Shown here one piece after another: positions 17,091 to 25,527 of a DNA stretch of 64,000 nucleotides. Position 1 is the stretch's first letter, and every line of letters begins with the position of its first letter. The position numbers and the translations under genes are program-made. This DNA is from Sulfuricurvum sp. (lineage in GTDB: Bacteria; Campylobacterota; Campylobacteria; Campylobacterales; Sulfurimonadaceae). A model generated the notes under the pieces. That model was not told where the DNA came from, did no database searches, and saw nothing but the letters and a program-made list of their open reading frames with translations. The stretch is taken from contig JAUYAU010000008.1 in the NCBI GenBank assembly GCA_030693335.1, positions 48,967 through 112,966 on the forward strand, in the 5' to 3' direction.

Positions 17091-19484
17091 CTATTTATAC
17101 ATCCAGCGACTGCGCATTGAATTACCGACAACCAGAAGTGAACTAAACGACATTGATATTGCCGCCACCAAAGGGATAACATATCCCATCATTGCCAATG
17201 GTATTGTAATCGCATTGTAAACCAATGATATCCCTAAGTTTTGTTTAATCAATCCATAAGTTCGCCGACTAATCGCATACGCTTCCGTAAGTGAAATCAG
17301 TGAATCATTGAGCAATACAATATCTGAAACCTCGATAGCGATATCACTGCCATTACCCATTGCGATACCGATATCCGCACGTGCCAGTGCTAAAAGATCA
17401 TTGACTCCATCCCCCGCCATGACCACAATGTGACCTTCACCCTGTGCTTTGGCAATAAAATCCGCTTTTTCTTGAGCCGTTACATGCGCATGGACTTCAT
17501 CTATTCCAACTGCCGTGGCAACCCTGAGTGCTGAAGCCGCATGGTCTCCCGTCAACATGACAACACGCAGACCAAAATCGCGTAACATCTTAATCGATTC
17601 AAATGCATTATCCTTGGGAAGGTCTTGCAGTTCAAATGTTGCACACAGTTGCCCATCCACCGCATAATAAAAAAGGCTTTTATCGCTTACGCTGTTTGTT
17701 TCTATTCCCATCTCTTCCATGAGTAAAGCATTCCCGCCTGCAATCACTACCCCATTAGCACGCCCAACAAGACCGCGTGCAGGAATTTCGTTAACCTCTG
17801 AAATGCTTCCCGTTTGTATCTCAGGTTCCGTTTTATCTAAATACTCAACGACTCCCAAGCTGATCGGATGTTTTGAAGAGCTCACCAAAGCCAACAATAC
17901 CGAGCGGTCATACACAGCATGATACGTTGCATAGACTACCGCCGGGCGTCCTTTGGTAATGGTCCCTGTTTTATCGAGGACAAACATCGTGGCTTTTGCC
18001 ATCGTTTCAATCTGTGCCGCTGATTTAAAGAGAATAGACCGTTTTGCCCCAAGTGCCAATCCCACAATGGTTGCAACCGGTGTGGCCAATGCCAAAGCAC
18101 ACGGGCAGGCAATGATAATGACCGATATCCCTACCATCAATGAGCGATCAAACGTATGAGGCCAAAAATACCAGACCCAAAACGTGCCAATGGCTAAAAA
18201 TAAAATCGTAGAAGAAAAAAATTCGGAAAGACGATTTGCCAGTTGCTCGATTTTAGGTTTTTGCGCCATCGCATTTTCTAAAAGATTGACGAGATGTGAC
18301 AACGTTGAATGGGCATAATCCTTCAGTGCCCGATAGTGCAATAGGGCATCAATACTCGTCGTACCGCTGATAATCAGATCTCCTTTACGTTTAAAAATAG
18401 GATCCGCTTCCCCAGTGAGATTACTCTCATCGAAACTACCCTCGCCTGAAAGAACTTCTCCGTCAATCGCTGCTCGCTCACCCGTACGGATAATGATGGT
18501 GTCCCCAACATTTACTTCAGAAACACGGACGCTTCGGATAGCATCTCCATCCAGAACACTTACTTCATTAGGAATGTACTTTCCCATTACATCAAGTGTA
18601 TCTGCAGCATGTTTACGGCTCAAAACTTCCAAAAACTTACCCAATAACACAAACGTAATAATCATCGCCACCGAATCAAAATAGGCGTCCCCTTTTTCAA
18701 AAACCGTGATGTAAATCGAATAAAAATAAGCAAGCGTTGACCCTGTGACCACCAGCATGTCCATCGTAACCGCACCGTTACGAAGACCGTAATACGCTCC
18801 TCGATAAAAAACCCATCCGCTGTAAAAAAGTGCAGGTGTTGCCAGTACCCATTGCGCAATATTAAGGATAGTCTTGATCTCTTGACTCATTCCTGTAAAA
18901 TAGCCTGCGTATTGAGCCACCGCAATCCACATCATATTCATAGAGGCAAAAGCCGCTACCGCCATACGTAAATAATACTCTTTGCGCTCTTTGTTCGCAC
19001 GTACCTCTTGCATCGAGGCATCGTAAGGGTACGCATTGTAGCCGATTGCCCGAATCATCTCAATAATCTCGGAAAGTTTCACGAGATTGGAATTCCAGAC
19101 AATGCGTGCTTTATTATTGGTATAGTTGATATGGGCTTCGATCACCCCAGCCATTTTATGCAATGCTTTTTCATTAAGCCATACGCATGCCGCACAGTGG
19201 ATGCCTTCAATGATAAGTGACACTTGGGAAAAGTTTTCTGGTAGTTCGGTCACAAAACGATCACGAAATGAGGGAGAGTCAAAATTCTCACTTGCTTCGA
19301 ACTGCTGGCTTGGAGGAGTGAGTGTTACTTCTCCCATCTTGGTATAAAAACTCTCTAATCCTTCATCTTTGAGCAAATGATAAATTCCTTGGCATCCCTT
19401 GCAACAAAAATTCAAGCTCCCCTCATGAATCATCACCGAATCACTAAAAACAAGATGGCAATGATCACATTTAACGTTAGACAT
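17091..19484 (-). CDS. ccoI: Copper-transporting P1B-type ATPase for cbb3 oxidase (CcoI/FixI)
   Basis: About 797 aa inner-membrane pump that exports Cu(I) to supply the cbb3 oxidase. The N-terminus has a cysteine-rich metal-binding domain (C6, C9, CCKGC) and a heavy-metal-associated domain with CAAC (about 97-100). Eight membrane segments follow, with the transport motif CPCALALATP (about 460), the phosphorylation site DKTGT (about 504) and GDGVNDLLALARADIGIAMG. The ATG at 19484 is preceded by GGAAAG; a longer TTG-initiated frame from 19499 is less likely. It overlaps the asparaginase-domain gene by 8 bp. Confidence 0.93.
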   Translation of the reverse strand: MSNVKCDHCHLVFSDSVMIHEGSLNFCCKGCQGIYHLLKDEGLESFYTKMGEVTLTPPSQQFEASENFDSPSFRDRFVTELPENFSQVSLIIEGIHCAACVWLNEKALHKMAGVIEAHINYTNNKARIVWNSNLVKLSEIIEMIRAIGYNAYPYDASMQEVRANKERKEYYLRMAVAAFASMNMMWIAVAQYAGYFTGMSQEIKTILNIAQWVLATPALFYSGWVFYRGAYYGLRNGAVTMDMLVVTGSTLAYFYSIYITVFEKGDAYFDSVAMIITFVLLGKFLEVLSRKHAADTLDVMGKYIPNEVSVLDGDAIRSVRVSEVNVGDTIIIRTGERAAIDGEVLSGEGSFDESNLTGEADPIFKRKGDLIISGTTSIDALLHYRALKDYAHSTLSHLVNLLENAMAQKPKIEQLANRLSEFFSSTILFLAIGTFWVWYFWPHTFDRSLMVGISVIIIACPCALALATPVATIVGLALGAKRSILFKSAAQIETMAKATMFVLDKTGTITKGRPAVVYATYHAVYDRSVLLALVSSSKHPISLGVVEYLDKTEPEIQTGSISEVNEIPARGLVGRANGVVIAGGNALLMEEMGIETNSVSDKSLFYYAVDGQLCATFELQDLPKDNAFESIKMLRDFGLRVVMLTGDHAASALRVATAVGIDEVHAHVTAQEKADFIAKAQGEGHIVVMAGDGVNDLLALARADIGIAMGNGSDIAIEVSDIVLLNDSLISLTEAYAISRRTYGLIKQNLGISLVYNAITIPLAMMGYVIPLVAAISMSFSSLLVVGNSMRSRWMYK

Positions 19485-19956
19485 ATTCAAACTTTCCAAT
19501 AATTTTGTTTTTAATGACTTTGTCGTAAGATCCGCATACCCCTTGCATCACAATGTAAACACCACTGGATGCATTGCGCGCATAGCCAATCGCCATGCTT
19601 AAATTGGCCGTTGCTTCGATTGCGTCAATGCTAAACGGAACCATTGAACCCGTAAACACAATCACTTTTTCCAATCCATGTTTTGCAACGTGCTGTGCAC
19701 TTTGATCCATCGTATCGGTTCCATGAACAACAATAATCAAATCTTCATCCGATTGGAATATCATTTTTGCAAGCACTTCACGATCTTCATGCGTCATTTC
19801 AAGCGAATCTTTGTACAGTAATCCTTGAACACTCACTGCTTTAGAAAATGTGGAAACGACAGTATCAACTGCTAGATTATCACGAGGTACTTCCAACTCA
19901 CCGTTCAATGGATTGTAGCGTTTGTTAAATGTTCCACCTGTATTAAGAATAAGCAT
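19477..19956 (-). CDS. Stand-alone asparaginase N-terminal-domain protein
   Basis: 159 aa, about half of an L-asparaginase (around 330 aa). Both threonine-bearing motifs of the catalytic N-terminal domain are present: LNTGGTFNKRY (about 4-14) and VVHGTDTMDQS (about 76-86). The C-terminal domain is absent. The downstream sequence is ccoI in another frame with clean coding, so this is not an obvious frameshift remnant. The start codon overlaps the gmhB stop (TAATG), placing it in one operon with gmhA, gmhB and ccoI. Whether it hydrolyses asparagine is unknown. Confidence 0.75.
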   Translation of the reverse strand: MLILNTGGTFNKRYNPLNGELEVPRDNLAVDTVVSTFSKAVSVQGLLYKDSLEMTHEDREVLAKMIFQSDEDLIIVVHGTDTMDQSAQHVAKHGLEKVIVFTGSMVPFSIDAIEATANLSMAIGYARNASSGVYIVMQGVCGSYDKVIKNKIIGKFEYV

Positions 19957-20459
19957 TAGAGAAGTTCCTTTAATGAATGGACAATTTGATTGGCAGCAGA
20001 ATCACAAACCTCATAGGAAAGAAGAATATTGGTGCCCACTCCGGCACGAATGGCCGCTTGAATATCACGTTCATTATCCCCTATCATCACAGAGTCTGCC
20101 ATATCGATATCAAAATCTCGCTGTGCTTCTAAAAACATTCCGGGTTCAGGCTTTCGGCACTCACACTGGCCATCAATACTTTCATGATGAGGACAATGGT
20201 AAATATGAGCAATCGTAATGCCCAGTGATTTGAAGTGATCGATCATCCACTCACTTAGATTTTTGAAATCATTTTCTGAATAGTAACCTCGAGAAATTCC
20301 TGATTGATTCGTTACGATGATAATCAAATATCCATTAGCTTCATAGTGACGGCAAACCTCGATAATCCCTTCCATAAGCTCAAAATCATCGATCTTATAA
20401 AGATAATTTTTTTCGACGTTAACAACCCCGTCACGATCAAGAAAAAGTGCCTTAGGCAA
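19956..20459 (-). CDS. gmhB: D-glycero-beta-D-manno-heptose 1,7-bisphosphate 7-phosphatase
   Basis: HAD-superfamily phosphatase, about 167 aa, third step of ADP-heptose synthesis. Catalytic motif LFLDRDGVVN near the N-terminus, VTNQSG as motif 2, the zinc loop with C-P-H-H and C-E-C (YHCPHHESIDGQCECRKP), and IGDNERD as motif 4. The start is probably TTG at 20459, with GGAGG 5 nt upstream inside the end of gmhA; an upstream in-frame TTG at 20486 lacks a ribosome site. It overlaps gmhA by 8 bp. No in-frame ATG precedes the catalytic motif. Confidence 0.9.
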   Translation of the reverse strand: MPKALFLDRDGVVNVEKNYLYKIDDFELMEGIIEVCRHYEANGYLIIIVTNQSGISRGYYSENDFKNLSEWMIDHFKSLGITIAHIYHCPHHESIDGQCECRKPEPGMFLEAQRDFDIDMADSVMIGDNERDIQAAIRAGVGTNILLSYEVCDSAANQIVHSLKELL

Positions 20460-21039
20460 CTCCTCCTCCGAAGAGCTCTTTTTCAATGATGTCGCACAAA
20501 ATATGGCCGATCAGAATATGAGATTCCTGAATACGCGGCGTAGAATTTGAAGGAATGATAATCGCATAATCAGCCATTTCTGCCATCTTACCGCCATCAC
20601 GCCCCACAAGGGCTACCGTAGTAACACCGCGCTCTTTTGCTGATTCAAAAGCATTCACAATGTTTTGAGAATTTCCGGAAGTAGAAATACCGATAAACAA
20701 ATCCCCCTCTTGCGACATCCCCTCCACTTGACGCGAAAAAACTTTGTCATATCCGTAATCATTCCCTATTGCCGTCAAATTCGACGTATCAGTGGTCAAA
20801 GCCAATGAAGGGATTGAGGGACGATCAAAACCATAACGCCCTACAAGCTCCGCAGCAATGTGCTGTGCATCTGCCGCAGATCCTCCATTACCTGCCAACA
20901 TTGTTTTTTTACCGTTTCGATAAACCGCTACACATGCTTTTGCAACAACTTCAATGACATCCAATAACGGTTCACTATCCAAAATTGCTTGTTTAGTAGC
21001 CGCTGATTCAGCGATTTGATGATAAATATATTGTTTCAT
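20452..21039 (-). CDS. gmhA: Sedoheptulose 7-phosphate isomerase (phosphoheptose isomerase)
   Basis: 195 aa SIS-domain enzyme that starts heptose synthesis from sedoheptulose 7-phosphate. Hallmarks: LAGNGGSAADAQHIAAELVGRYGFDRPSIP (about 47-76) and GISTSGNSQNIVNAFESAKERG (about 117-138), the phosphosugar-binding serines and zinc-site residues. The gmhB ribosome site lies in its last codons. It starts a minus-strand run gmhA-gmhB-asparaginase domain-ccoI-ccoS whose genes overlap or nearly touch. Confidence 0.95.
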   Translation of the reverse strand: MKQYIYHQIAESAATKQAILDSEPLLDVIEVVAKACVAVYRNGKKTMLAGNGGSAADAQHIAAELVGRYGFDRPSIPSLALTTDTSNLTAIGNDYGYDKVFSRQVEGMSQEGDLFIGISTSGNSQNIVNAFESAKERGVTTVALVGRDGGKMAEMADYAIIIPSNSTPRIQESHILIGHILCDIIEKELFGGGVA

Positions 21040-21049
21040 TTTTTACCTT

Positions 21050-22015
21050 TTAGTATTGGATTCCAGTTACGGAGCGTATTTTTTCAATAATAGGCATTGC
21101 AACAGCAGTCGCCTTTACTGCCCCTGATTTTAAAACATCTCGAACTTCATCCTGATGTGCTTCATAATAGGCCCGCCGTTCTCTGTACGGACGGAAATAC
21201 TCCCACAATACATCGGCTAAATAAAGTTTAAAGTGCCCATGTCCTTCTCCGCCGGCTTGATAACGTTCCTGCAGTGCAATACGCTCATTGTCATTTAAAA
21301 ACAGTTTGACAATGTTATAAACATTACAATTTTCAAACTCTTTGGGTTCTTCCATTCCCACAACTTCGGTTACAATCTTTTTAACGGTTTTAAGCTGATT
21401 CTTCTCTTCTCCAAAAATCGTAATGGTATTGCCGTAACTCTTTGACATTTTCTGACCATCGGTTCCAGGGACGGTCGCCACGTTTTCATCCACACGAAAC
21501 TCCGGCATCGTAAAGATATCACCGTATTGATTGTTAAATTTTACCGCAATATCCCGCGCAATCTCTACATGCTGTATTTGATCTTTTCCTACGGGAACAA
21601 CCTGAGAGCCAAAAAGCAAAATATCCGCCGCCATAAGAACAGGATAAGAAAAGAGGCTGTGATTACTTGCAATCCCGCGCGCTGTTTTATCTTTATAGCT
21701 GTGCGCCCGCTCTAACAATCCCATAGGGGTAAAGCTGGAGAGAATCCAATAGAGTTCCAAAACTTCTTTAACATCCGATTGCACCCAAAAAGTACTTTTA
21801 ACAGGATCCATACCCAATGCCAAAAAATCGGTTGCCGCTTGCAGCGTGAGCTGTCTTAATCGCTCACCGTCACCCAAAGATGTCATCGCATGATAATTGG
21901 CGATAAAAGCAAAAACGTCATGATCATTTTGGGATTCAATCATCGGAAGAATGGAACCAAAATAATTTCCGATATGCAAATCGCCCGAAGGTTGTATTCC
22001 CGTCAAAACTCTCAA
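21050..22015 (-). CDS. trpS: Tryptophan-tRNA ligase
   Basis: Class I aminoacyl-tRNA synthetase that charges tRNA-Trp, 321 aa as usual for bacteria. N-terminal TGIQPSGDLHIGNYFGS contains the HIGN form of the HIGH motif (about 14-17), and KMSKSYGN is the KMSKS loop (about 193-200). The start codon is TTG, supported by a strong TAGGAG about 6 nt upstream and by the family N-terminus. It lies 10 bp before gmhA and divergent from hpf. Confidence 0.95.
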   Translation of the reverse strand: MRVLTGIQPSGDLHIGNYFGSILPMIESQNDHDVFAFIANYHAMTSLGDGERLRQLTLQAATDFLALGMDPVKSTFWVQSDVKEVLELYWILSSFTPMGLLERAHSYKDKTARGIASNHSLFSYPVLMAADILLFGSQVVPVGKDQIQHVEIARDIAVKFNNQYGDIFTMPEFRVDENVATVPGTDGQKMSKSYGNTITIFGEEKNQLKTVKKIVTEVVGMEEPKEFENCNVYNIVKLFLNDNERIALQERYQAGGEGHGHFKLYLADVLWEYFRPYRERRAYYEAHQDEVRDVLKSGAVKATAVAMPIIEKIRSVTGIQY

Positions 22016-22140
22016 AAAATGCTCCTAATTCAATATTATTACTATTATATCAAACGCTCCATTAACTGCATCACAGTTAAGCTTCATTTTAAGAAACAAT
22101 GTGCTATATTTTTCCATAGTTCAACAAAAAAGGATTCATT

Positions 22141-22473
22141 ATGAATGTTCAAATTCGCGCAAAAGAGATTACCCTTACCCCTCACTTAAACGGGCACATT
22201 GCAGCAGCTATTGAAAACTTTAAACGTTACCATCTTGATATGACCACTGTTAATGTCATGATTACCAAAGAAAAGCAAACGGTCGGCGTTGAATTTGACA
22301 TACACATTGCACACGCACAACCTGTTGTCATCAGCCACTCTGATGCCGATCTTGATACCGCTATCGATTTAGCCATTGAACGTGCCAACAAAGCACTTGC
22401 TCGTCTTCACGATAAAGCCAAAGATCACCATACCTCTTCTATCCGTGATATGGAAGTAGTGGAAGCAGACTAA
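22141..22473 (+). CDS. hpf: Ribosome hibernation-promoting factor, short form
   Basis: 110 aa protein of the HPF/RaiA (sigma-54 modulation) family that binds the 30S subunit near the A and P sites and promotes inactive ribosomes in stationary phase. MNVQIRAKEITLTPHLNGHIAAAIENFKRY and VEFDIHIAHAQPVV give the beta-alpha-beta-beta-beta-alpha fold. The long-form dimerisation domain is absent. AAAGGA lies before the ATG. trxC follows after 13 bp and may be co-transcribed. Confidence 0.9.
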   Translation: MNVQIRAKEITLTPHLNGHIAAAIENFKRYHLDMTTVNVMITKEKQTVGVEFDIHIAHAQPVVISHSDADLDTAIDLAIERANKALARLHDKAKDHHTSSIRDMEVVEAD

Positions 22474-22486
22474 AAAAGGGGTTCAC

Positions 22487-22918
22487 ATGAGTAAAATCAA
22501 TGTTGTATGCCCTCACTGTGGGGGTGTGAATGCCATCCCTCTCAAAGATTCTTACACGAAAGCATCCTGCGGACATTGTAAAGCTTCCCTATTAGATACA
22601 AAACCGCTCTCACTTAATCCTGAAACCTTTGATAAATTAATGCTCAATGATGAGCGACTGATCATTGCTGATTTCTGGGCACCATGGTGTGGACCATGTC
22701 GCTCTATGGCACCCGCTTTTGAGGAAGCAGCCAGATCTTTCCCTCTCAAGGCACAGTTTGTCAAAATCAATACCGAAGAGCAACAAACCCTTGCAGGTCG
22801 ATTTTCCATACGCTCAATACCTACTATCATTGCGTTTAAAAACAACCGCAATATTGATCAAATCAGCGGAGCACTTCCGGCCTCTCAAATTGTAGCATGG
22901 GTAAAAAAACACCTTTAA
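22487..22918 (+). CDS. trxC: Thioredoxin 2 (zinc-binding TrxC type)
   Basis: 143 aa disulfide reductase. The N-terminal zinc module has two pairs of cysteines (C8/C11 and C28/C31). The thioredoxin domain follows with active site WCGPC (W67-C71) and the cis-proline in IRSIPTI (about 106-112). TrxC proteins are usually linked to oxidative-stress defence in the cytoplasm. It follows hpf closely. No dedicated promoter is evident. Confidence 0.94.
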   Translation: MSKINVVCPHCGGVNAIPLKDSYTKASCGHCKASLLDTKPLSLNPETFDKLMLNDERLIIADFWAPWCGPCRSMAPAFEEAARSFPLKAQFVKINTEEQQTLAGRFSIRSIPTIIAFKNNRNIDQISGALPASQIVAWVKKHL

Positions 22919-22969
22919 TTTTTAGCTTCTTTTGGTTACCCTTCTCTAATTCATCCTAAGGAAAATAAT

Positions 22970-23413
22970 ATGTATAATTGGGTCATTTGGTTTCATGTCA
23001 TTTCAATGGTTTCGTGGTTTGCGGTACTTTTCTATCTGCCGCGATTGTTTGTCTATCATGTGGAGAACGCTGAAAATAAAGGTTTTTTAGAAGTTATAGA
23101 AGTGATGGAGATGAAGATTTATAAATACATCGGCGTCCCTGCATTTTGGGCGACACTGCTATCAGGTATTGCGCTGATTTTTTTATCTACCGCACATTAC
23201 GGGATCAATGTGTTTCAAACAGGCGGATGGCTTCATGCCAAGCTCACTCTTGTAGCCATTTTGGTCGCTTATTTCTTTTCCCTAGGGCACTATCGCCTAA
23301 AACTAAAAGTTGATGCGGCTTATAAAAACGGTAAATTCTTCCGTCTTTACAATGAAGTGCCGACACTACTGCTCATGGCGATCGTTGCACTGGTAATCGT
23401 TAAACCGTTTTAA
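22970..23413 (+). CDS. hemJ: Protoporphyrinogen IX oxidase HemJ
   Basis: 147 aa membrane protein with four hydrophobic helices. HemJ performs the penultimate step of haem synthesis in bacteria lacking HemG and HemY. The family motifs are WVIWFHVISMVSWFAVLFYLPRLFVYHVE (conserved His about 9 and Arg about 25), W...GGWLHAKL (about 86-90) and the C-terminal NEVPTLLL (about 127-134). AAGGAAA precedes the ATG. Its stop codon directly abuts the stop of the convergent der gene. Confidence 0.9.
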   Translation: MYNWVIWFHVISMVSWFAVLFYLPRLFVYHVENAENKGFLEVIEVMEMKIYKYIGVPAFWATLLSGIALIFLSTAHYGINVFQTGGWLHAKLTLVAILVAYFFSLGHYRLKLKVDAAYKNGKFFRLYNEVPTLLLMAIVALVIVKPF

Positions 23414-24958
23414 TTACCACAAAGCTCTTGTTTTATGAGGTCGTGGTTTTTTATCACCGCCTCTGCTTTTCGCTTTGAACAAAATCGGGGTGCCTTCAAA
23501 ATTAAACTCTTCACGCAATCTATTCGTCAAATAACGGCGATAACTGAAATGAAGCCCCTGAGGTTTATTCATAATGAGGGCTATACGCGGAGGACGAATA
23601 TCGTACTGCGTTGCAAAATAAAGGCGGATATTCATTCCGTTAACACTTGGAAGCGTATGTCTGCGCAATGCAGATCGGATCACTTCATTAAGCTTACCGG
23701 TTGAAATACGCTGAGAATAATTTTCGTTTATTTTGAGCAGCATATCAAAAATCTTATGAACACGCTGTTTGCTTTGTGCCGAAATCGTAACGATAGGTGC
23801 GTAACTCAAAAACTTAAACCGATCTCTTACCTCTGCAATAATCTTTTCATAATCTTCTTTAGGAGCCATATCCCATTTGTTGAGAACAATCAAACATGCC
23901 ATACGATTTTTATCGACAAACCCTGCAATTTTTTCATCCAAATCCATAAACGGAACCGAAGCGTCCAAAACCAATAAGGCGATATCAGCCGTTTCAAGCA
24001 TCTCTTCGGTACGCATCAAAGCATATTTTTCAATTCCTAAAATTTTTCCGCGCTTACGAATCCCCGCCGTATCGATAAAGGTGATCTCTTTATCCTCATA
24101 CTGGATCGTTTCGTCAATCGGATCAATCGTCGTTCCCGCAACTGAACTTACTACCGAACGGTCTTCTTTAAGTAGGGCATTGAGCAACGAGCTTTTCCCA
24201 ACATTGACACGACCAATAATGGCTACTTTCATTTTCTGGGTATCTGCGGGAGCGTATTCTTTGACGATTCCGCGATAGGCTTCTTCCATTGCTGCAATAT
24301 CGTCAGGATCAATATCATCATCCGAAACATCACTGTCGTCATCGTCATCCGATTCATCTTCGTCATCAAATTCTTCATCTTCATCATCACTGTATCCGCT
24401 GATTAGGGCATCAAATCCGTCCATCTCATCATCTTCTGATTCGATCTCTTCAACCGGTTTTACAATGGAGGATTCAGGAAGCTCGGAAGCAACCCAATTG
24501 AGCAACGGCAAAATAGAGCGGTTATGGGCAACAGAAATACCAAAAATTCGGTTGGTTCCAAACTCATAATATTCCCAAAGTTTTTCTTGCATTTTATCGT
24601 TGTCAATTTTGTTAACAACCAATGCAATCGATTTACCCATCGCTTCGAGCTCATAAAAAAGCTTTTTATCATCCTCTTCAGGCAGACTCTTACCGTCAAC
24701 CATAAACAAAATAATGTCTGCTTTGTGTGCAGCTTCCAATGACTTTTCTTTGATGCGATCAAAAAGTTCGCACCCTTCGTCCAAACCGCCGGTATCCAGA
24801 ATTTCAACTTCTTTGTCGACAACGACGGCAACCCGTTTTTTGACATCACGTGTAGTACCTGCAATTTCAGAGGTAATAGCGTCACGTTGTTTCAAAAGAC
24901 GATTAAACAGAGAGCTTTTGCCGACATTAGGACGGCCGATTATGGCTAATTTTTTCAA
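23414..24958 (-). CDS. der: Ribosome-associated GTPase Der (EngA) with an acidic linker
   Basis: Essential double GTPase for 50S maturation, 514 aa, longer than the common 440-490. GTPase domain 1 has GRPNVGKSSLF (about 8-18) and DTGG; domain 2 has GRVNVGKSSLL (about 249-259), DTAGIRKRG and NKWD; a KH-like domain ends the protein. The extra length is a strongly acidic linker (about 170-226) between the two G domains, rich in Asp, Glu and Ser. The start is TTG with AAAGGG upstream. It faces hemJ with no gap between stop codons. Confidence 0.95.
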   Translation of the reverse strand: MKKLAIIGRPNVGKSSLFNRLLKQRDAITSEIAGTTRDVKKRVAVVVDKEVEILDTGGLDEGCELFDRIKEKSLEAAHKADIILFMVDGKSLPEEDDKKLFYELEAMGKSIALVVNKIDNDKMQEKLWEYYEFGTNRIFGISVAHNRSILPLLNWVASELPESSIVKPVEEIESEDDEMDGFDALISGYSDDEDEEFDDEDESDDDDDSDVSDDDIDPDDIAAMEEAYRGIVKEYAPADTQKMKVAIIGRVNVGKSSLLNALLKEDRSVVSSVAGTTIDPIDETIQYEDKEITFIDTAGIRKRGKILGIEKYALMRTEEMLETADIALLVLDASVPFMDLDEKIAGFVDKNRMACLIVLNKWDMAPKEDYEKIIAEVRDRFKFLSYAPIVTISAQSKQRVHKIFDMLLKINENYSQRISTGKLNEVIRSALRRHTLPSVNGMNIRLYFATQYDIRPPRIALIMNKPQGLHFSYRRYLTNRLREEFNFEGTPILFKAKSRGGDKKPRPHKTRALW

Positions 24959-25009
24959 TTAAACCCTTTTATTAATAAGTTTTTTATTATATCATAGGTG
25001 GGCTTATGT

Positions 25010-25015
25010 TATGAT
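25010..25015 (+). promoter_or_regulatory. -10 box ending 6 nt before the ATG (leaderless type)
   Basis: TATGAT, with the next ATG at 25022 at the expected transcription start. A GTG at 24998 lies upstream of this box and so is an unlikely start. Confidence 0.5.
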
Positions 25016-25021
25016 TGTTAT

Positions 25022-25477
25022 ATGATTTACTACAGTTATGATCGTTTTAAAATAGATATTTCAGAGCTAGCTGATAGATGTGCAGTATTTGAACCCGATA
25101 CCATTCTGGCCATTGCACGAGGAGGAATGACCATGGGTCATGCACTCTCTATGGCTCTAAATATTCGCAATCTTCAATCGCTACGCTGCGAAAGTTACGA
25201 TCATGATCAACAGCGCGAAACCGTATCCCTTTTTGGAGAATGTGACTTCACTCAATCTCACCGCGTCCTTATCGTTGATGATATTGTTGACAGCGGTAAA
25301 ACCCTCCACGCTTTAACTCCAATTTTGCAAGAACGTTACCCACATATTATTTTTGCAAGTGCTGCGATTTTCACCAAACCTACCGCACTCATTCAGCCTG
25401 ACTTTTCATTACATGAAGCTTTGGATTGGATCGACTTCTTTTGGGAAAGAGATTTTTTAAAATCCAATTCGCTATAA
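25022..25477 (+). CDS. Type I phosphoribosyltransferase (xanthine/hypoxanthine-like)
   Basis: 151 aa cytoplasmic enzyme that would join a purine base or related compound to PRPP. The PRPP-binding loop VLIVDDIVDSGKTL (about 84-97) is clear, as are LAIARGGMTMGHAL and WIDFFWERDF near the end. The latter resembles xanthine-guanine phosphoribosyltransferases, but the base cannot be assigned. The start MIYYSYDRF at 25022 is preferred over an upstream GTG because a TATGAT box sits exactly 12 nt before it. It is 50 bp from metK. Confidence 0.8.
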   Translation: MIYYSYDRFKIDISELADRCAVFEPDTILAIARGGMTMGHALSMALNIRNLQSLRCESYDHDQQRETVSLFGECDFTQSHRVLIVDDIVDSGKTLHALTPILQERYPHIIFASAAIFTKPTALIQPDFSLHEALDWIDFFWERDFLKSNSL

Positions 25478-25478
25478 T
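25473..25478 (+). promoter_or_regulatory. -10 box for metK
   Basis: TATAAT preceded by GC, in the short gap after the phosphoribosyltransferase; predicts a leader of about 43 nt before the ATG at 25528, with AAAGGG as ribosome site. Confidence 0.55.
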
Positions 25479-25527
25479 CTGCCAATTACACAATAATTTC
25501 TATATTTTTCAGCAATAAAGGGTCCTT

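Noticed and set aside
19477..19956. Frameshift splitting a full asparaginase
   Set aside because: The sequence downstream is a well-formed ccoI in another frame, so the C-terminal half is not there in any frame.
24300..24450. Frameshift or low-quality sequence in der
   Set aside because: The acidic linker is in frame and both GTPase domains are intact on either side.
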